Of a stretch of DNA of 64,000 nucleotides, positions 34,541 to 43,051 are shown piece after piece. The stretch covers positions 5,797-69,796 of the forward strand of contig JANRKU010000137.1 of assembly GCA_033763335.1 (NCBI GenBank), given 5' to 3'. The stretch comes from GCA-2794515 sp033763335 (GTDB lineage Bacteria > Chloroflexota > Anaerolineae > Aggregatilineales > Phototrophicaceae). A model generated the notes under the pieces. That model ran no database searches. It saw only the letters and a program-made list of their open reading frames with translations, and had not been told where the DNA came from. Each line of letters begins with the position of its first letter. Position 1 is the first letter of the stretch. Made by a program: the position numbers and the translations under genes.

Positions 34541-34794
34541 GGTATCACCTCCAAATTTGTTTGTTATTCATCTCACTACATTATATACGGAATAACGGCT
34601 GTAGAGCATCTTTGTCGGTTCTAAGCGAGTGTATTTCAGATTCAGGATAGATATTTCCTACTTTCTTCATAATTTGTAAAAAATGATTGATTTTCACTTG
34701 CGTAAAATGGCAACTTTCGCTAAAGTGCTATATATACAAGTGAAGAGGAGTCAGGCATAGTTTGCCCCTATTGGGCAATTTGCGCCGAATAAAT

Positions 34795-35904
34795 ATGAGA
34801 CGACCATTATTTTTTCTATTTGTTACTTTGATGCTGTTGCCATCTATTGTGATTGCACAGGCTGTCAATAATACTTGCCCCGATATTGTCAATACTGCCT
34901 TAGAATCGGCAGATGCGATGTGTGGCGATTTGGAACGCAACGAAATTTGCTATGGCAATTTTAACCTCAGTGCTACCCCGCAAGATGGCATTGATAATTT
35001 CTATTTCGACCGTGTGGGCGATAAGGTGAGCGTCAATGACCTATCCACACTCCAATTAAGCCCGATGGATGAATCTACGGGTGAATGGGGCGTGGCGGTG
35101 ATGTTGTTACAAGCCAATTTGCCCAATACACTGCCCGGTCAAAATGTGACGATTATCCTTTTTGGCAATGTTGTCATTCAAAATGCCACTACCCAAGAAC
35201 AAGTCGAAAATGGCGAATTTAGCCCCATGCAAGCCTTTTATTTGACCACAGGCATTGGTGACTCTAATTGTGCCGAAGCGCCCGAAAGCGGGATGCTCGT
35301 CCAAACCCCAGAGGGTGTTGGCGAGGTGAATTTTGTGGTGAATGGTGTTGAAGTGGCGATGGGGTCTACCGTGATGTTCCAAGCCCCCACCGATAACGAA
35401 CTCACAGCCACCACTATCGAAGGCGCGGCGGTGTTGAAGGTAGATAACCAATCTTATCCGGTCTTAGCAGGTACACGATTTGGTGTCCAACGCTTACCAG
35501 AAAATGTGCGTTTTATCCCTATCCCCAATTTGCCAGATGCGTATGCCCTAGAGAGTGTTCAGGCGCTCCCGCTCAATTTGCTCTCACGTCCGATAACGAT
35601 TGCGACCCCATTGGATAAAACGGCATTGGCAGACTTGCAAAATCGGATTGATAACGGGCTTCCATTATGTGGAACACCCCCATTCCCTCCTTGTGAAGAT
35701 TTAATTCCATCATTGGGCGGGGCAGGGTGTGTATTCCCAGAAAGCTACGAAGGTAATGTTGTCCCAGATGAATTAGCCGATGTTCCCATCTGTGAAGCCT
35801 CTGAGTTTTATGTGCCAGCAGAGGAAGGGATGCGAAATCCGCCTGCTGTTGGAAGTCGCTTGCCTGCCCCGCCATCAAATGATGATGATGATGACGATGA
35901 TTAA
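34795..35904 (+). CDS. secreted FecR-like protein, paralogue 1
   Basis: A 369-residue exported protein: signal peptide (MRRPLFFLFVTLMLLPSIVIAQA), a Cys-containing N-terminal domain (TCPDIVNTAL...MCGDLERNEICYGNFN), then a FecR-like beta region (GMLVQTPEGVGEVNFVVNGVEVAMGS...IEGAAVLKVDNQSYPVLAGTRFGV). It ends in a Cys/Pro segment and a run of Asp. TTG at 34762 is a possible earlier start with a better-spaced GAGGAG. The function is unknown; the FecR-like repeat suggests ligand or surface sensing. About 250 bp upstream is free of genes and I see only AT-rich sequence. Confidence 0.75.
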   Translation: MRRPLFFLFVTLMLLPSIVIAQAVNNTCPDIVNTALESADAMCGDLERNEICYGNFNLSATPQDGIDNFYFDRVGDKVSVNDLSTLQLSPMDESTGEWGVAVMLLQANLPNTLPGQNVTIILFGNVVIQNATTQEQVENGEFSPMQAFYLTTGIGDSNCAEAPESGMLVQTPEGVGEVNFVVNGVEVAMGSTVMFQAPTDNELTATTIEGAAVLKVDNQSYPVLAGTRFGVQRLPENVRFIPIPNLPDAYALESVQALPLNLLSRPITIATPLDKTALADLQNRIDNGLPLCGTPPFPPCEDLIPSLGGAGCVFPESYEGNVVPDELADVPICEASEFYVPAEEGMRNPPAVGSRLPAPPSNDDDDDDD

Positions 35905-35924
35905 TCATCTGTAATTCAGATTAT

Positions 35925-35957
35925 CAAAAGCGAGTGCGATATGCCTCGCTTTTTTGA
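35925..35957 (+). terminator. intrinsic terminator, GCGAG type
   Basis: AAAAGCGAG, loop TGCGATATGC, CTCGCTTTTTT. The same stem and loop recur after the paralogue. Confidence 0.85.
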
Positions 35958-36057
35958 TTTTAGATGCAAAATTATTGTAAAATGCAGTAACTTGGCTTGC
36001 CCAAAAACGGTAAATGAGCGTAAATTAAAATTGATGAATTACGCTGAGGTAAAAAGT

Positions 36058-37725
36058 ATGAAAAAACCACTGTTTTTTATGATTGTTACACTTTTGCTTT
36101 TACCATCCATTATCATCGCACAAGCAACTGCCACCACTTGCCCCGATATTGTCAACATTGCTATTGAGGCGGCGAATGAATTATGTGAAGGTCTGGAACG
36201 CAACAGCATTTGTTATGGCAATTTTAAGCTCGATGCAACCCCACAAGATGGTGTAGAGCGTTTTTATTTTGACCGTGTGGGCGATATTGCCAGCGTGAAT
36301 GACCTCGCCCGTCTGGAAATGAGTCCCATGAAAGAAGATGTGGGTGAATGGGGTGTGGCAGTGATGGCATTACAAGCTAATTTGCCCAATACACTCCCCG
36401 GTCAAAATGTGACCTTCATCTTGTTTGGGGATGTTACTCTCGAAAATGCCACGACCCAACAACAAGTCGAAAATGGCGAATTTAGCCCTATGCAAGCCTT
36501 TTATTTGACCACAGGTATTGGTGATTCCAATTGTGCCGAAGCGCCCGAAAGCGGGATGCTCGTCCAAACGCCCGAAGGGGTTGGCTCGGTGAATTTTGTG
36601 GTGAATGGTGTCGAAGTGGCGATGGGGTCTACTGTGTTTTTTCAAGCCGAGACACCAGACCAATTGATAGGGTCAACTGTGGAGGGGGCGGCTACCTTCA
36701 CGGTTGATGATGAAACATATCCTATAGTGGCAGGCACACGCTTTGGGATAGCAGAATCAGACGATGACGGTGGTTTTGAACCATTGATGGATGCCCCAGA
36801 ATCGTATGAATTAGAGGGCTTTGAGGCGTTGCCATTGGATTTATTGGAGCGCGAAATTGAAATTGAACCGCCATTTGATGAAGCACAATTAGAAGAATTA
36901 CAACGTCGCATTGATGAAGGGCTTCCCTTATGTGGTGAAGAACCATTCCCACCATGTGAAGCGTTGCCAGAGGTTTTGGGTGGTATAGACTGTATTTTCC
37001 CAGAAGCATTTGAAGATAATATTGTCCCAGACGAATTGTTGGCGAATCCTATCTGCGAAGCCTCTGCGTTTTTTGTTCCTATACCTGTAATGCCGATAGA
37101 AGGGGTCAACTGTGTGCTTGAACAAGCACCTAATGAAGAAAATTCGTTACCCCTTTGCTCAGATTTAGCATCTAAAATTGAAGAGCAATTGCAATGTGTG
37201 ATGCGTCCGCCAGCAGGGGAAGAATTACCAGAAGGCGAAACCCGTCCATTCTGTGATGAATTGGCTATTCAACCGCCATTAGATTGTGTGATGCGCCCAC
37301 CAGCAGGGGAAGAATTGCCAGAAGGCGAAACCCGTCCATTCTGTGAAGGGGAATTTGTACCACCCTTAGAGGGATGTGTGATGCCACCCGCCCCAGGTGA
37401 AGAATTGCCAGAAGGCGAAACCCGCCCCTTATGTGAGACAAATTTACCACCTGTGGATGACCGTACTTGTATTATGCGTCCCGGTCCCAATGACCCACCA
37501 TTGCCTATTACCGAAACCCGTCCTTTCTGCGAAGAAGGAGATGTGACACCACCCCCGCCAACAGATACTACGGGTAATGGTGGGAATGTTATCCCACCAC
37601 CTGACCCCACCCCAACCGAGGATGTTCCACTAGAGACACTCCCGCCACCACCCGATAATCTCTTACCGCCTGATAACCCGCCCCTGATGACACCCGATAT
37701 TTTACCCCCGCCAATTGGCAATTAA
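36058..37725 (+). CDS. secreted FecR-like protein with Cys/Pro repeats, paralogue 2
   Basis: A 555-residue paralogue of the preceding gene, nearly identical over long stretches from the signal peptide to the FecR-like core (VENGEFSPMQAFYLTTGIGDSNCAEAPESGMLVQTPEGVG). It carries a further C-terminal region of about 200 residues. That region holds at least four copies of a unit beginning C-V/I-M-R/P-P and ending ETRPFC (EELPEGETRPFC in three of them), each bounded by Cys, then a long Pro-rich tail. The ATG at 36058 follows GAGGTAAAAAGT. Repeats of this type may make an extended disulfide-braced stalk. No enzyme motif. Confidence 0.78.
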   Translation: MKKPLFFMIVTLLLLPSIIIAQATATTCPDIVNIAIEAANELCEGLERNSICYGNFKLDATPQDGVERFYFDRVGDIASVNDLARLEMSPMKEDVGEWGVAVMALQANLPNTLPGQNVTFILFGDVTLENATTQQQVENGEFSPMQAFYLTTGIGDSNCAEAPESGMLVQTPEGVGSVNFVVNGVEVAMGSTVFFQAETPDQLIGSTVEGAATFTVDDETYPIVAGTRFGIAESDDDGGFEPLMDAPESYELEGFEALPLDLLEREIEIEPPFDEAQLEELQRRIDEGLPLCGEEPFPPCEALPEVLGGIDCIFPEAFEDNIVPDELLANPICEASAFFVPIPVMPIEGVNCVLEQAPNEENSLPLCSDLASKIEEQLQCVMRPPAGEELPEGETRPFCDELAIQPPLDCVMRPPAGEELPEGETRPFCEGEFVPPLEGCVMPPAPGEELPEGETRPLCETNLPPVDDRTCIMRPGPNDPPLPITETRPFCEEGDVTPPPPTDTTGNGGNVIPPPDPTPTEDVPLETLPPPPDNLLPPDNPPLMTPDILPPPIGN

Positions 37726-37742
37726 TTGATAAGAAATAGCCC

Positions 37743-37772
37743 AAAGCGAGTGCGATATGCCTCGCTTTTTGA
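37743..37772 (+). terminator. intrinsic terminator, copy of the GCGAG type
   Basis: AAAGCGAG, the same TGCGATATGC loop, CTCGCTTTTT. Stem and loop match the terminator of paralogue 1, so the terminator was duplicated with the gene. Confidence 0.85.
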
Positions 37773-37896
37773 TTTCACTCATCAAGTATTAAATCCAATG
37801 TAGCCAATTTTGGGCAGAATCGGGTAAACTTAGAGAATGAACAGACACAATCGCTTAGTGATGAACTTTTCATCCTAAAAATAGAGGACAAATGTT

Positions 37897-39297
37897 ATGG
37901 CACAAAATTATGATGTTGTTGTTTTGGGTGCAGGACCTGGTGGTTATATCGCCGCCGTCCGTGCCGCGCAATTAGGTCTAAAAACAGCCATCATCGAAAA
38001 GAAATATTGGGGTGGTGTGTGCTTGAATGTCGGGTGCATCCCTTCAAAGGCGTTACTCCGTAATGCAGAACTTGCCCATATCTTTTTGCACGAAGCAGAT
38101 ACCTTTGGGATTAAGGTCGAAGGCAAGGTCAGCCTCGATTATAGCGCGGCATTTAAGCGTAGCCGTGATGTCTCTGACCGCTTGACCAAGGGCGTGCGCT
38201 TTTTGATGAAGAAAAACAAGATTGATAGTTATGATGCGTGGGGGACATTCACAGACGCAAATACCATCCAACTTGCCCTCAATGATGGCAAATCGGAGAC
38301 GCTCACCTTCAAAAATGCCATCATCGCCACAGGCGCGACCACTCGGCTTATCCCCAATACAAAGCTCAGTGAGCGTGTGGTGACGTATGAAGAACAAATC
38401 ATGGAAGATAACCTCCCCAAGAGCATTATCATTGCGGGGGCGGGTGCTATTGGCATGGAATTTGCTTATATCATGCACAATTATGGTGTGGCAGTGACGA
38501 TTGTCGAATTTATGGACAGAGTATTGCCATTAGAAGATGAAGAAATCTCGAAAGAACTACTCAAGCAATATAAAAAATTGGGTGTGAATATCCTCACCAG
38601 CACCAAAGTCGAAAAAATTGAGGATAAAGGCAAAAGTGTTGAAGTCACTGTGACCAGAGATGGTAAAACAGAGGTCTTGACTGCCGATAAGGTGATGCAA
38701 GCGATTGGTTTTGCCCCGCGTACACAAGGCTATGGTCTCGAAAAAACGGGTGTCAAATTGACCGAGCGTGGCGCGATTGACATTAACGGAAAAATGCAAA
38801 CCAATGTCCCCCACATTTATGCCATTGGTGATGTCACCGCGAAATTGATGTTGGCACATGTGGCAGAAAATATGGGTATTATCGCCGCCGAAAATATCGC
38901 AGGTGCGCCAACCATTGAACTTGATTTTATCATGATGCCACGCGCCACTTATTGCCAACCCCAAGTTGCCAGCTTTGGTTATACCGAAAAGCAAGCGCGT
39001 GATGCTGGCTACGATATTAATGTGGCAAAATTCCCATTCCAAGTTAATGGCAAAGCATTGGGCTTGGGTGATACAGTGGGGTTTGTGAAATTGATTAGTG
39101 ATAAGAAATATGGGGAATTGCTCGGCGCTCATATGATTGGTCCTGATGTAACTGAATTGTTGCCAGAACTGACCTTAGCGCGTAGTGCAGAACTCACCCC
39201 AGAAGAAATCGCCCGTAATGTCCATGCCCATCCAACGCTGAGTGAAGCACTCAAAGAAGCGGCGCATGGCTTAGAAGGTCATATGCTTAATCTTTAG
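37897..39297 (+). CDS. lpdA: dihydrolipoyl dehydrogenase
   Basis: A 466-residue flavoprotein disulfide reductase. FAD-binding GAGPGGYIAA, redox disulfide Cys42/Cys47 in GGVCLNVGCIPSK, NAD-binding GAGAIGMEFA, FAD site IYAIGDVT and the C-terminal active-site His/Glu block (HAHPTLSEALKEA) are all present. It is the E3 component of 2-oxoacid dehydrogenase complexes, reoxidising dihydrolipoamide. No E1 or E2 gene is nearby, but sucC and sucD follow. An AGAGGACAAATGTT ribosome site precedes the ATG. Confidence 0.95.
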   Translation: MAQNYDVVVLGAGPGGYIAAVRAAQLGLKTAIIEKKYWGGVCLNVGCIPSKALLRNAELAHIFLHEADTFGIKVEGKVSLDYSAAFKRSRDVSDRLTKGVRFLMKKNKIDSYDAWGTFTDANTIQLALNDGKSETLTFKNAIIATGATTRLIPNTKLSERVVTYEEQIMEDNLPKSIIIAGAGAIGMEFAYIMHNYGVAVTIVEFMDRVLPLEDEEISKELLKQYKKLGVNILTSTKVEKIEDKGKSVEVTVTRDGKTEVLTADKVMQAIGFAPRTQGYGLEKTGVKLTERGAIDINGKMQTNVPHIYAIGDVTAKLMLAHVAENMGIIAAENIAGAPTIELDFIMMPRATYCQPQVASFGYTEKQARDAGYDINVAKFPFQVNGKALGLGDTVGFVKLISDKKYGELLGAHMIGPDVTELLPELTLARSAELTPEEIARNVHAHPTLSEALKEAAHGLEGHMLNL

Positions 39298-39310
39298 TGG
39301 AGAATGATTT

Positions 39311-39736
39311 ATGCCAGATTCCAACACGCACTTTATCCGACCAAAGTATTTAACAGAAGAATATTTTACCAAAATGCGCCAAGTGCGTGATTTGGTGCAT
39401 ATCATGACAGGGATGTTGCAAGACCCCAATGAAACCCCTGCCAGCGCCCGCGCCAAATTGCGGAGCTTGCCCCCCGATGATTTGCATCATTTGGCAAAAT
39501 TTTCTGCCGTAAGTACGGTATATCTGTTGATTAAAGAAATTGGAGAACCCGCCGTACCGGGGTTACTCATTCGTCTGCGCGATTCTGATAGCGTTGAAGA
39601 ACGGATTGCTATCATGAAATTGGTGGGTGAATTGCGTGCCAGTGTTGCGCGTAGCCTGCTCCAAAAACTGGCGACAGATGCCAACCCCGATATTCAAAAA
39701 CATGCCCAACAAACACTCCAATTGTTGGATAAATAA
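39311..39736 (+). CDS. HEAT-repeat protein
   Basis: A 141-residue helical protein with about three HEAT-like repeats (EIGEPAVPGLLIRLRDSDSVEERIAIMKLVGELRASVARSLLQKLATDANPDIQKHAQQTLQLL). It starts 13 bp after lpdA and is likely co-transcribed. Such proteins are scaffolds; the partner is unknown. Confidence 0.75.
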   Translation: MPDSNTHFIRPKYLTEEYFTKMRQVRDLVHIMTGMLQDPNETPASARAKLRSLPPDDLHHLAKFSAVSTVYLLIKEIGEPAVPGLLIRLRDSDSVEERIAIMKLVGELRASVARSLLQKLATDANPDIQKHAQQTLQLLDK

Positions 39737-39799
39737 GGTCTGTTTTATGGGTGAATGGAAAACAATATCATTGCCCACGATAAAAACTGGTAAGAAGGC

Positions 39800-39827
39800 G
39801 TAAGGGCGCAATATATTGCGCCCCTAC
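39800..39827. repeat. dispersed palindrome, GGGCGCAA type
   Basis: GTAAGGGCGCAA, centre TATA, TTGCGCCCCTAC, in the gap between the HEAT gene and sucC. Confidence 0.8.
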
Positions 39828-39966
39828 AGCTATTATCTATCATAAAACAGCCTATACATAGATGAATCAAAACAGGGTAACATAAGGCACATTCCATCAC
39901 ACCGCATTAACCCATGCGCGTGTTGTCTATTTTTGTGTGGATAAAATTTTTTAAGGAGATGCACAA

Positions 39967-41112
39967 GTGGATTTATTTGAATATCAAGGTAAGCAATATT
40001 TTGCACAATTTGGGATTCCCATCTCGGCAGGCGAAGTGGCAGATACCCCACAAGAAGCCGTTGCCGCCGCAGAACGGGTCGGTTATCCAGTCGTGATTAA
40101 GGCACAAGTGTTGGTGGGTGGACGTGGTAAGGCAGGCGGGGTAAAATTGGCGAATAATGCCGAAGAAGCCTTGTTTCATGCCACCAATATCCTCAAACTG
40201 ACCATCAAAGACCATCCTGTGCGCCGTGTATGGGTGGAACATGCCTCCGACATCGCAGAAGAATATTATGCCTCTTTTACGCTTGACCGTAGCAAAAAAT
40301 TGCATTTAGGGATGCTCTCTGCACAAGGTGGTATCGAAATTGAAGAAGTCGCAGAAACCAATCCAGATGCCATTTCTACGATTTGGGTAGACCCTGTTGT
40401 TGGTCTGACCCCCGCCATTGCCCGTGAATGGGTGTTATCGGCAAAACTCAATCCACAAGCCAATGAAGGCGCAATTGATATTTTGCTCAAACTATATGAT
40501 TGCTATATCAAAGGCGATGCGACACTGGCAGAAATTAACCCACTCATCCTCACACCAGACGGCAAAGTTCATGCGCTCGATGCCAAAGTGAGCCTCGATG
40601 ATGCCTCTGAACATCGTCATCCAGAATGGGCAAATTTCACTGGTTTAGAACCGATGGATGAACGGGAACGTATGGCGAAAGAAAAAGACCTGCAATATGT
40701 GGGGCTTGAAGGTACAGTCGGCATTATTGCCAATGGTGCTGGTTTGGCGATGAGTACAGTGGATATTGTGAGCCAAGTGGGTGGAAGCGCCGCCAATTTC
40801 TTGGATATTGGTGGTGGGGCTTCTGCAGACCACATGGCAAATGCGCTCACAGTCATCAATTATGATGAAAAGGTCAAAGCGATTTTCATCAACATTTTTG
40901 GCGGTATTACCCGTTGTGACGAAGTGGCACGCGGGATTATTCAGGCGATGAGTCGGGTGGAATTGCGTGCGCCCCTCATCGTCCGTTTGGATGGCACAAA
41001 TGCCGCAGAGGGGCGTAAAATCATTGAAGAAAACGCCTCTGACCGTTTAATTATGAAGCCGAATATGTTGGTTGCCGCACAAACGGCTGTAGAAATTGCG
41101 AAGGGGAAATAA
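39967..41112 (+). CDS. sucC: succinate-CoA ligase (ADP-forming) subunit beta
   Basis: A 381-residue ATP-grasp subunit starting at GTG 39967 behind AAGGAGATGCACAA. Typical motifs: MDLFEYQGKQYFAQFGIP at the N-terminus, VVKAQV-type VIKAQVLVGGRGKAGGVK, AEINPL, and the CoA-ligase part (ANGAGLAMSTVDIVSQ, GGGASADHMANAL, IFGGITRCD). With SucD it makes succinate and ATP from succinyl-CoA in the TCA cycle. Confidence 0.95.
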   Translation: MDLFEYQGKQYFAQFGIPISAGEVADTPQEAVAAAERVGYPVVIKAQVLVGGRGKAGGVKLANNAEEALFHATNILKLTIKDHPVRRVWVEHASDIAEEYYASFTLDRSKKLHLGMLSAQGGIEIEEVAETNPDAISTIWVDPVVGLTPAIAREWVLSAKLNPQANEGAIDILLKLYDCYIKGDATLAEINPLILTPDGKVHALDAKVSLDDASEHRHPEWANFTGLEPMDERERMAKEKDLQYVGLEGTVGIIANGAGLAMSTVDIVSQVGGSAANFLDIGGGASADHMANALTVINYDEKVKAIFINIFGGITRCDEVARGIIQAMSRVELRAPLIVRLDGTNAAEGRKIIEENASDRLIMKPNMLVAAQTAVEIAKGK

Positions 41113-41115
41113 CTC

Positions 41116-42009
41116 ATGGCGGTTTGGCTCACAGAAAAAAGCAAAGTCGTTGTACAAGGACTCACCGGCAAGCAAGGACAATTTTATGGTTTGCGGAATA
41201 AAGCCTATGGCACAAATATCGTGGCGGGCGTAAATCCTAAAAAAGCGGGTGAAAATGTAGAAGGAATTCCCATTTTTGCCACCGTTGCCGATGCTGTTAA
41301 AGAAACTGGCGCAGATATTTCATTCATCATTGTGCCTGCATCCATCGCGGCAGATGCTATCCTCGAAGCGGCACAAGGTGGTGTGAGTTTGGTGGTCTGT
41401 GTTACCGAACACATCCCCGCCCATGACCAAGCGCGTGTGTATAACACCCTCAAGACCAATTATCCCACTGTACGGTTGTTGGGTCCCAATTGCGCGGGTA
41501 TTCTTAGCCCCGGTAAAGCCAATATCGGATTTACACCCACCGAAGTATCGCTCGGTGGCGGACCTGTTGGCATTGTGAGCCGTTCTGGGACACTGGCTTA
41601 TCAAGCCCTGTATGAATTGACTGCCGAAGGCATTGGTCAAACGACTTGTATCGGTATCGGTGGCGACCCCGTACCGGGGACAAGTTTCATTGATGCGCTA
41701 AAGGCATTCCAAGAAGATGCAGAGACCAAAGCCATCGTCCTCATTGGCGAAATTGGTGGCTCGGCAGAAGAAGAAGCCGCCGAGTATATCAAAGCCAATA
41801 TCACCAAGCCTGTTGTGGCATATATTGGTGGTGTGAGCGCCCCTCCGGGCAAGAAAATGGGTCATGCTGGCGCGATTGTCTCTAAAGGCAAAGGCACTGC
41901 CCAAGCCAAGATGAAGGCACTCACTGAGGCAGGCGCAAAGGTCGCCAATAACCCCACCGAAATTGGCGGATTGGTGTTGCAAGCATTGAAAGAAATTGGC
42001 TTGAGATAA
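41116..42009 (+). CDS. sucD: succinate-CoA ligase subunit alpha
   Basis: A 297-residue subunit with the CoA-binding Rossmann part (VVVQGLTGKQGQFY), NCAGI, and the phospho-His loop (GHAGAIVSKGKGTAQAK, with the active His in MGHAGA). It starts 3 bp after sucC and ends before a strong terminator shared with the convergent DUF4340 gene. Confidence 0.95.
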   Translation: MAVWLTEKSKVVVQGLTGKQGQFYGLRNKAYGTNIVAGVNPKKAGENVEGIPIFATVADAVKETGADISFIIVPASIAADAILEAAQGGVSLVVCVTEHIPAHDQARVYNTLKTNYPTVRLLGPNCAGILSPGKANIGFTPTEVSLGGGPVGIVSRSGTLAYQALYELTAEGIGQTTCIGIGGDPVPGTSFIDALKAFQEDAETKAIVLIGEIGGSAEEEAAEYIKANITKPVVAYIGGVSAPPGKKMGHAGAIVSKGKGTAQAKMKALTEAGAKVANNPTEIGGLVLQALKEIGLR

Positions 42010-42030
42010 GAATTTTAATCTTGTTGCGAT

Positions 42031-42065
42031 AAAAAACGGGCATGATAGTTCATGCCCGTTTTTTT
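42031..42065. terminator. bidirectional terminator between sucD and DUF4340
   Basis: ACGGGCATGA and TCATGCCCGT (10 bp perfect) with a four-base loop, flanked by A and T runs on either side, sit between two convergent genes. Confidence 0.88.
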
Positions 42066-42067
42066 GA

Positions 42068-43051
42068 TTAATTTCCGACTGCGACCAGAAAATCTTCACG
42101 GCGTTCTTCGGTGAAATCGGTGGCATAGAAGGCGGATGCTAACACATAAAAATCCGATTTATTCGATTTTACAGCGAATCCATCTTCAAATCTGCCACCA
42201 ATGATTAATTCGTAGGTGGTATCGAGGGTTTGACCTGCGGTGTTTTCATCTGCACCTGTGACCAATGTATCGCGCACGACTATTGTCACAGTCGCAAGTG
42301 GGGTCTCCATGCCATATTCGGGCAAAGCCGTTGTGCCGAGTGGCTTCCGCAAATTGAAGCCGACAATTTTATCGAGCAAGGCGGTGAAATTTTCTTCGTT
42401 GAATGTTTCGCCTTCTGCGAGGTCTGCCATTTGCCAAACATCCGCCACTTTTTCAAAGGTGAATGTGCCATTGGCGTTGGTGATGGTCATGCTGACGACC
42501 TTTGTGCTATCCACCGTGATATATTCGGTTTTTGACCATGAGGTGATTTCTGCGCTGATATTTTGCCCCGTGATGTCACGGTTCAAATACACATTATCAG
42601 ACCCTGCCACACGGGTATGTGTGGCATTTGCGCCCGATGCTGTGCCAACATAAAGGGTAATGGTCTGGTCGCCTTGTGTGATTTCGACCTTGCGCTCATA
42701 GTCCTCATCTGCCACTTTCAAACGGCGTTGATTAGAGGCATTATCCGAAATGAGCCGACCTGTATTTAATCCCGCTAAGACGGTGAATAAATTGGTGATA
42801 CGGGTGTCTTGGACGGGATAATTTTCGACATCTGCCAGCCCCCATGTACCATCATCCAGTTTGACGAGGCGAACTAATTTGTCATCTGCGCCGTTGGTGA
42901 TGGTGATGGCGGTCACTGCCTCTGCGTTGAAATTTGGCAATAATGCCACTGCTTCAGATTCGGTCGCCCCGCCTCTGGGCAGGGCGATGATGGCAATCAA
43001 TACCGCTTGGATGATGAGCGCAATCAGCAAGAATAGGTTAGTTCTGTTCAT
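42068..43051 (-). CDS. DUF4340 domain-containing membrane-anchored protein
   Basis: A 327-residue protein with an N-terminal membrane helix (LFLLIALIIQAVLIAIIAL) and a repeated beta-rich extracytoplasmic domain of the DUF4340 type (VEITQGDQTITLYVGTASGANATHTRV...YLNRDITGQN). It is the last gene of a run with an ABC ATPase and a GldF-GldG fusion; its start overlaps the end of the permease gene by 14 bp. DUF4340 proteins accompany Gld-type ABC systems and are thought to be accessory parts; the transported substrate is unknown. Confidence 0.85.
   Translation of the reverse strand: MNRTNLFLLIALIIQAVLIAIIALPRGGATESEAVALLPNFNAEAVTAITITNGADDKLVRLVKLDDGTWGLADVENYPVQDTRITNLFTVLAGLNTGRLISDNASNQRRLKVADEDYERKVEITQGDQTITLYVGTASGANATHTRVAGSDNVYLNRDITGQNISAEITSWSKTEYITVDSTKVVSMTITNANGTFTFEKVADVWQMADLAEGETFNEENFTALLDKIVGFNLRKPLGTTALPEYGMETPLATVTIVVRDTLVTGADENTAGQTLDTTYELIIGGRFEDGFAVKSNKSDFYVLASAFYATDFTEERREDFLVAVGN

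Noticed and set aside
36642..37109. Antisense Ser-rich frame opposite the FecR-like core
   Set aside because: Composition is that of a shadow of the sense frame, and the sense gene has signal peptide, repeats and terminator.
37269..37721. Antisense Gly/Ser-rich frame opposite the Pro/Cys repeats of the FecR-like gene
   Set aside because: It mirrors the Pro-rich coding strand (Pro codons read as Gly) and has no ribosome site.
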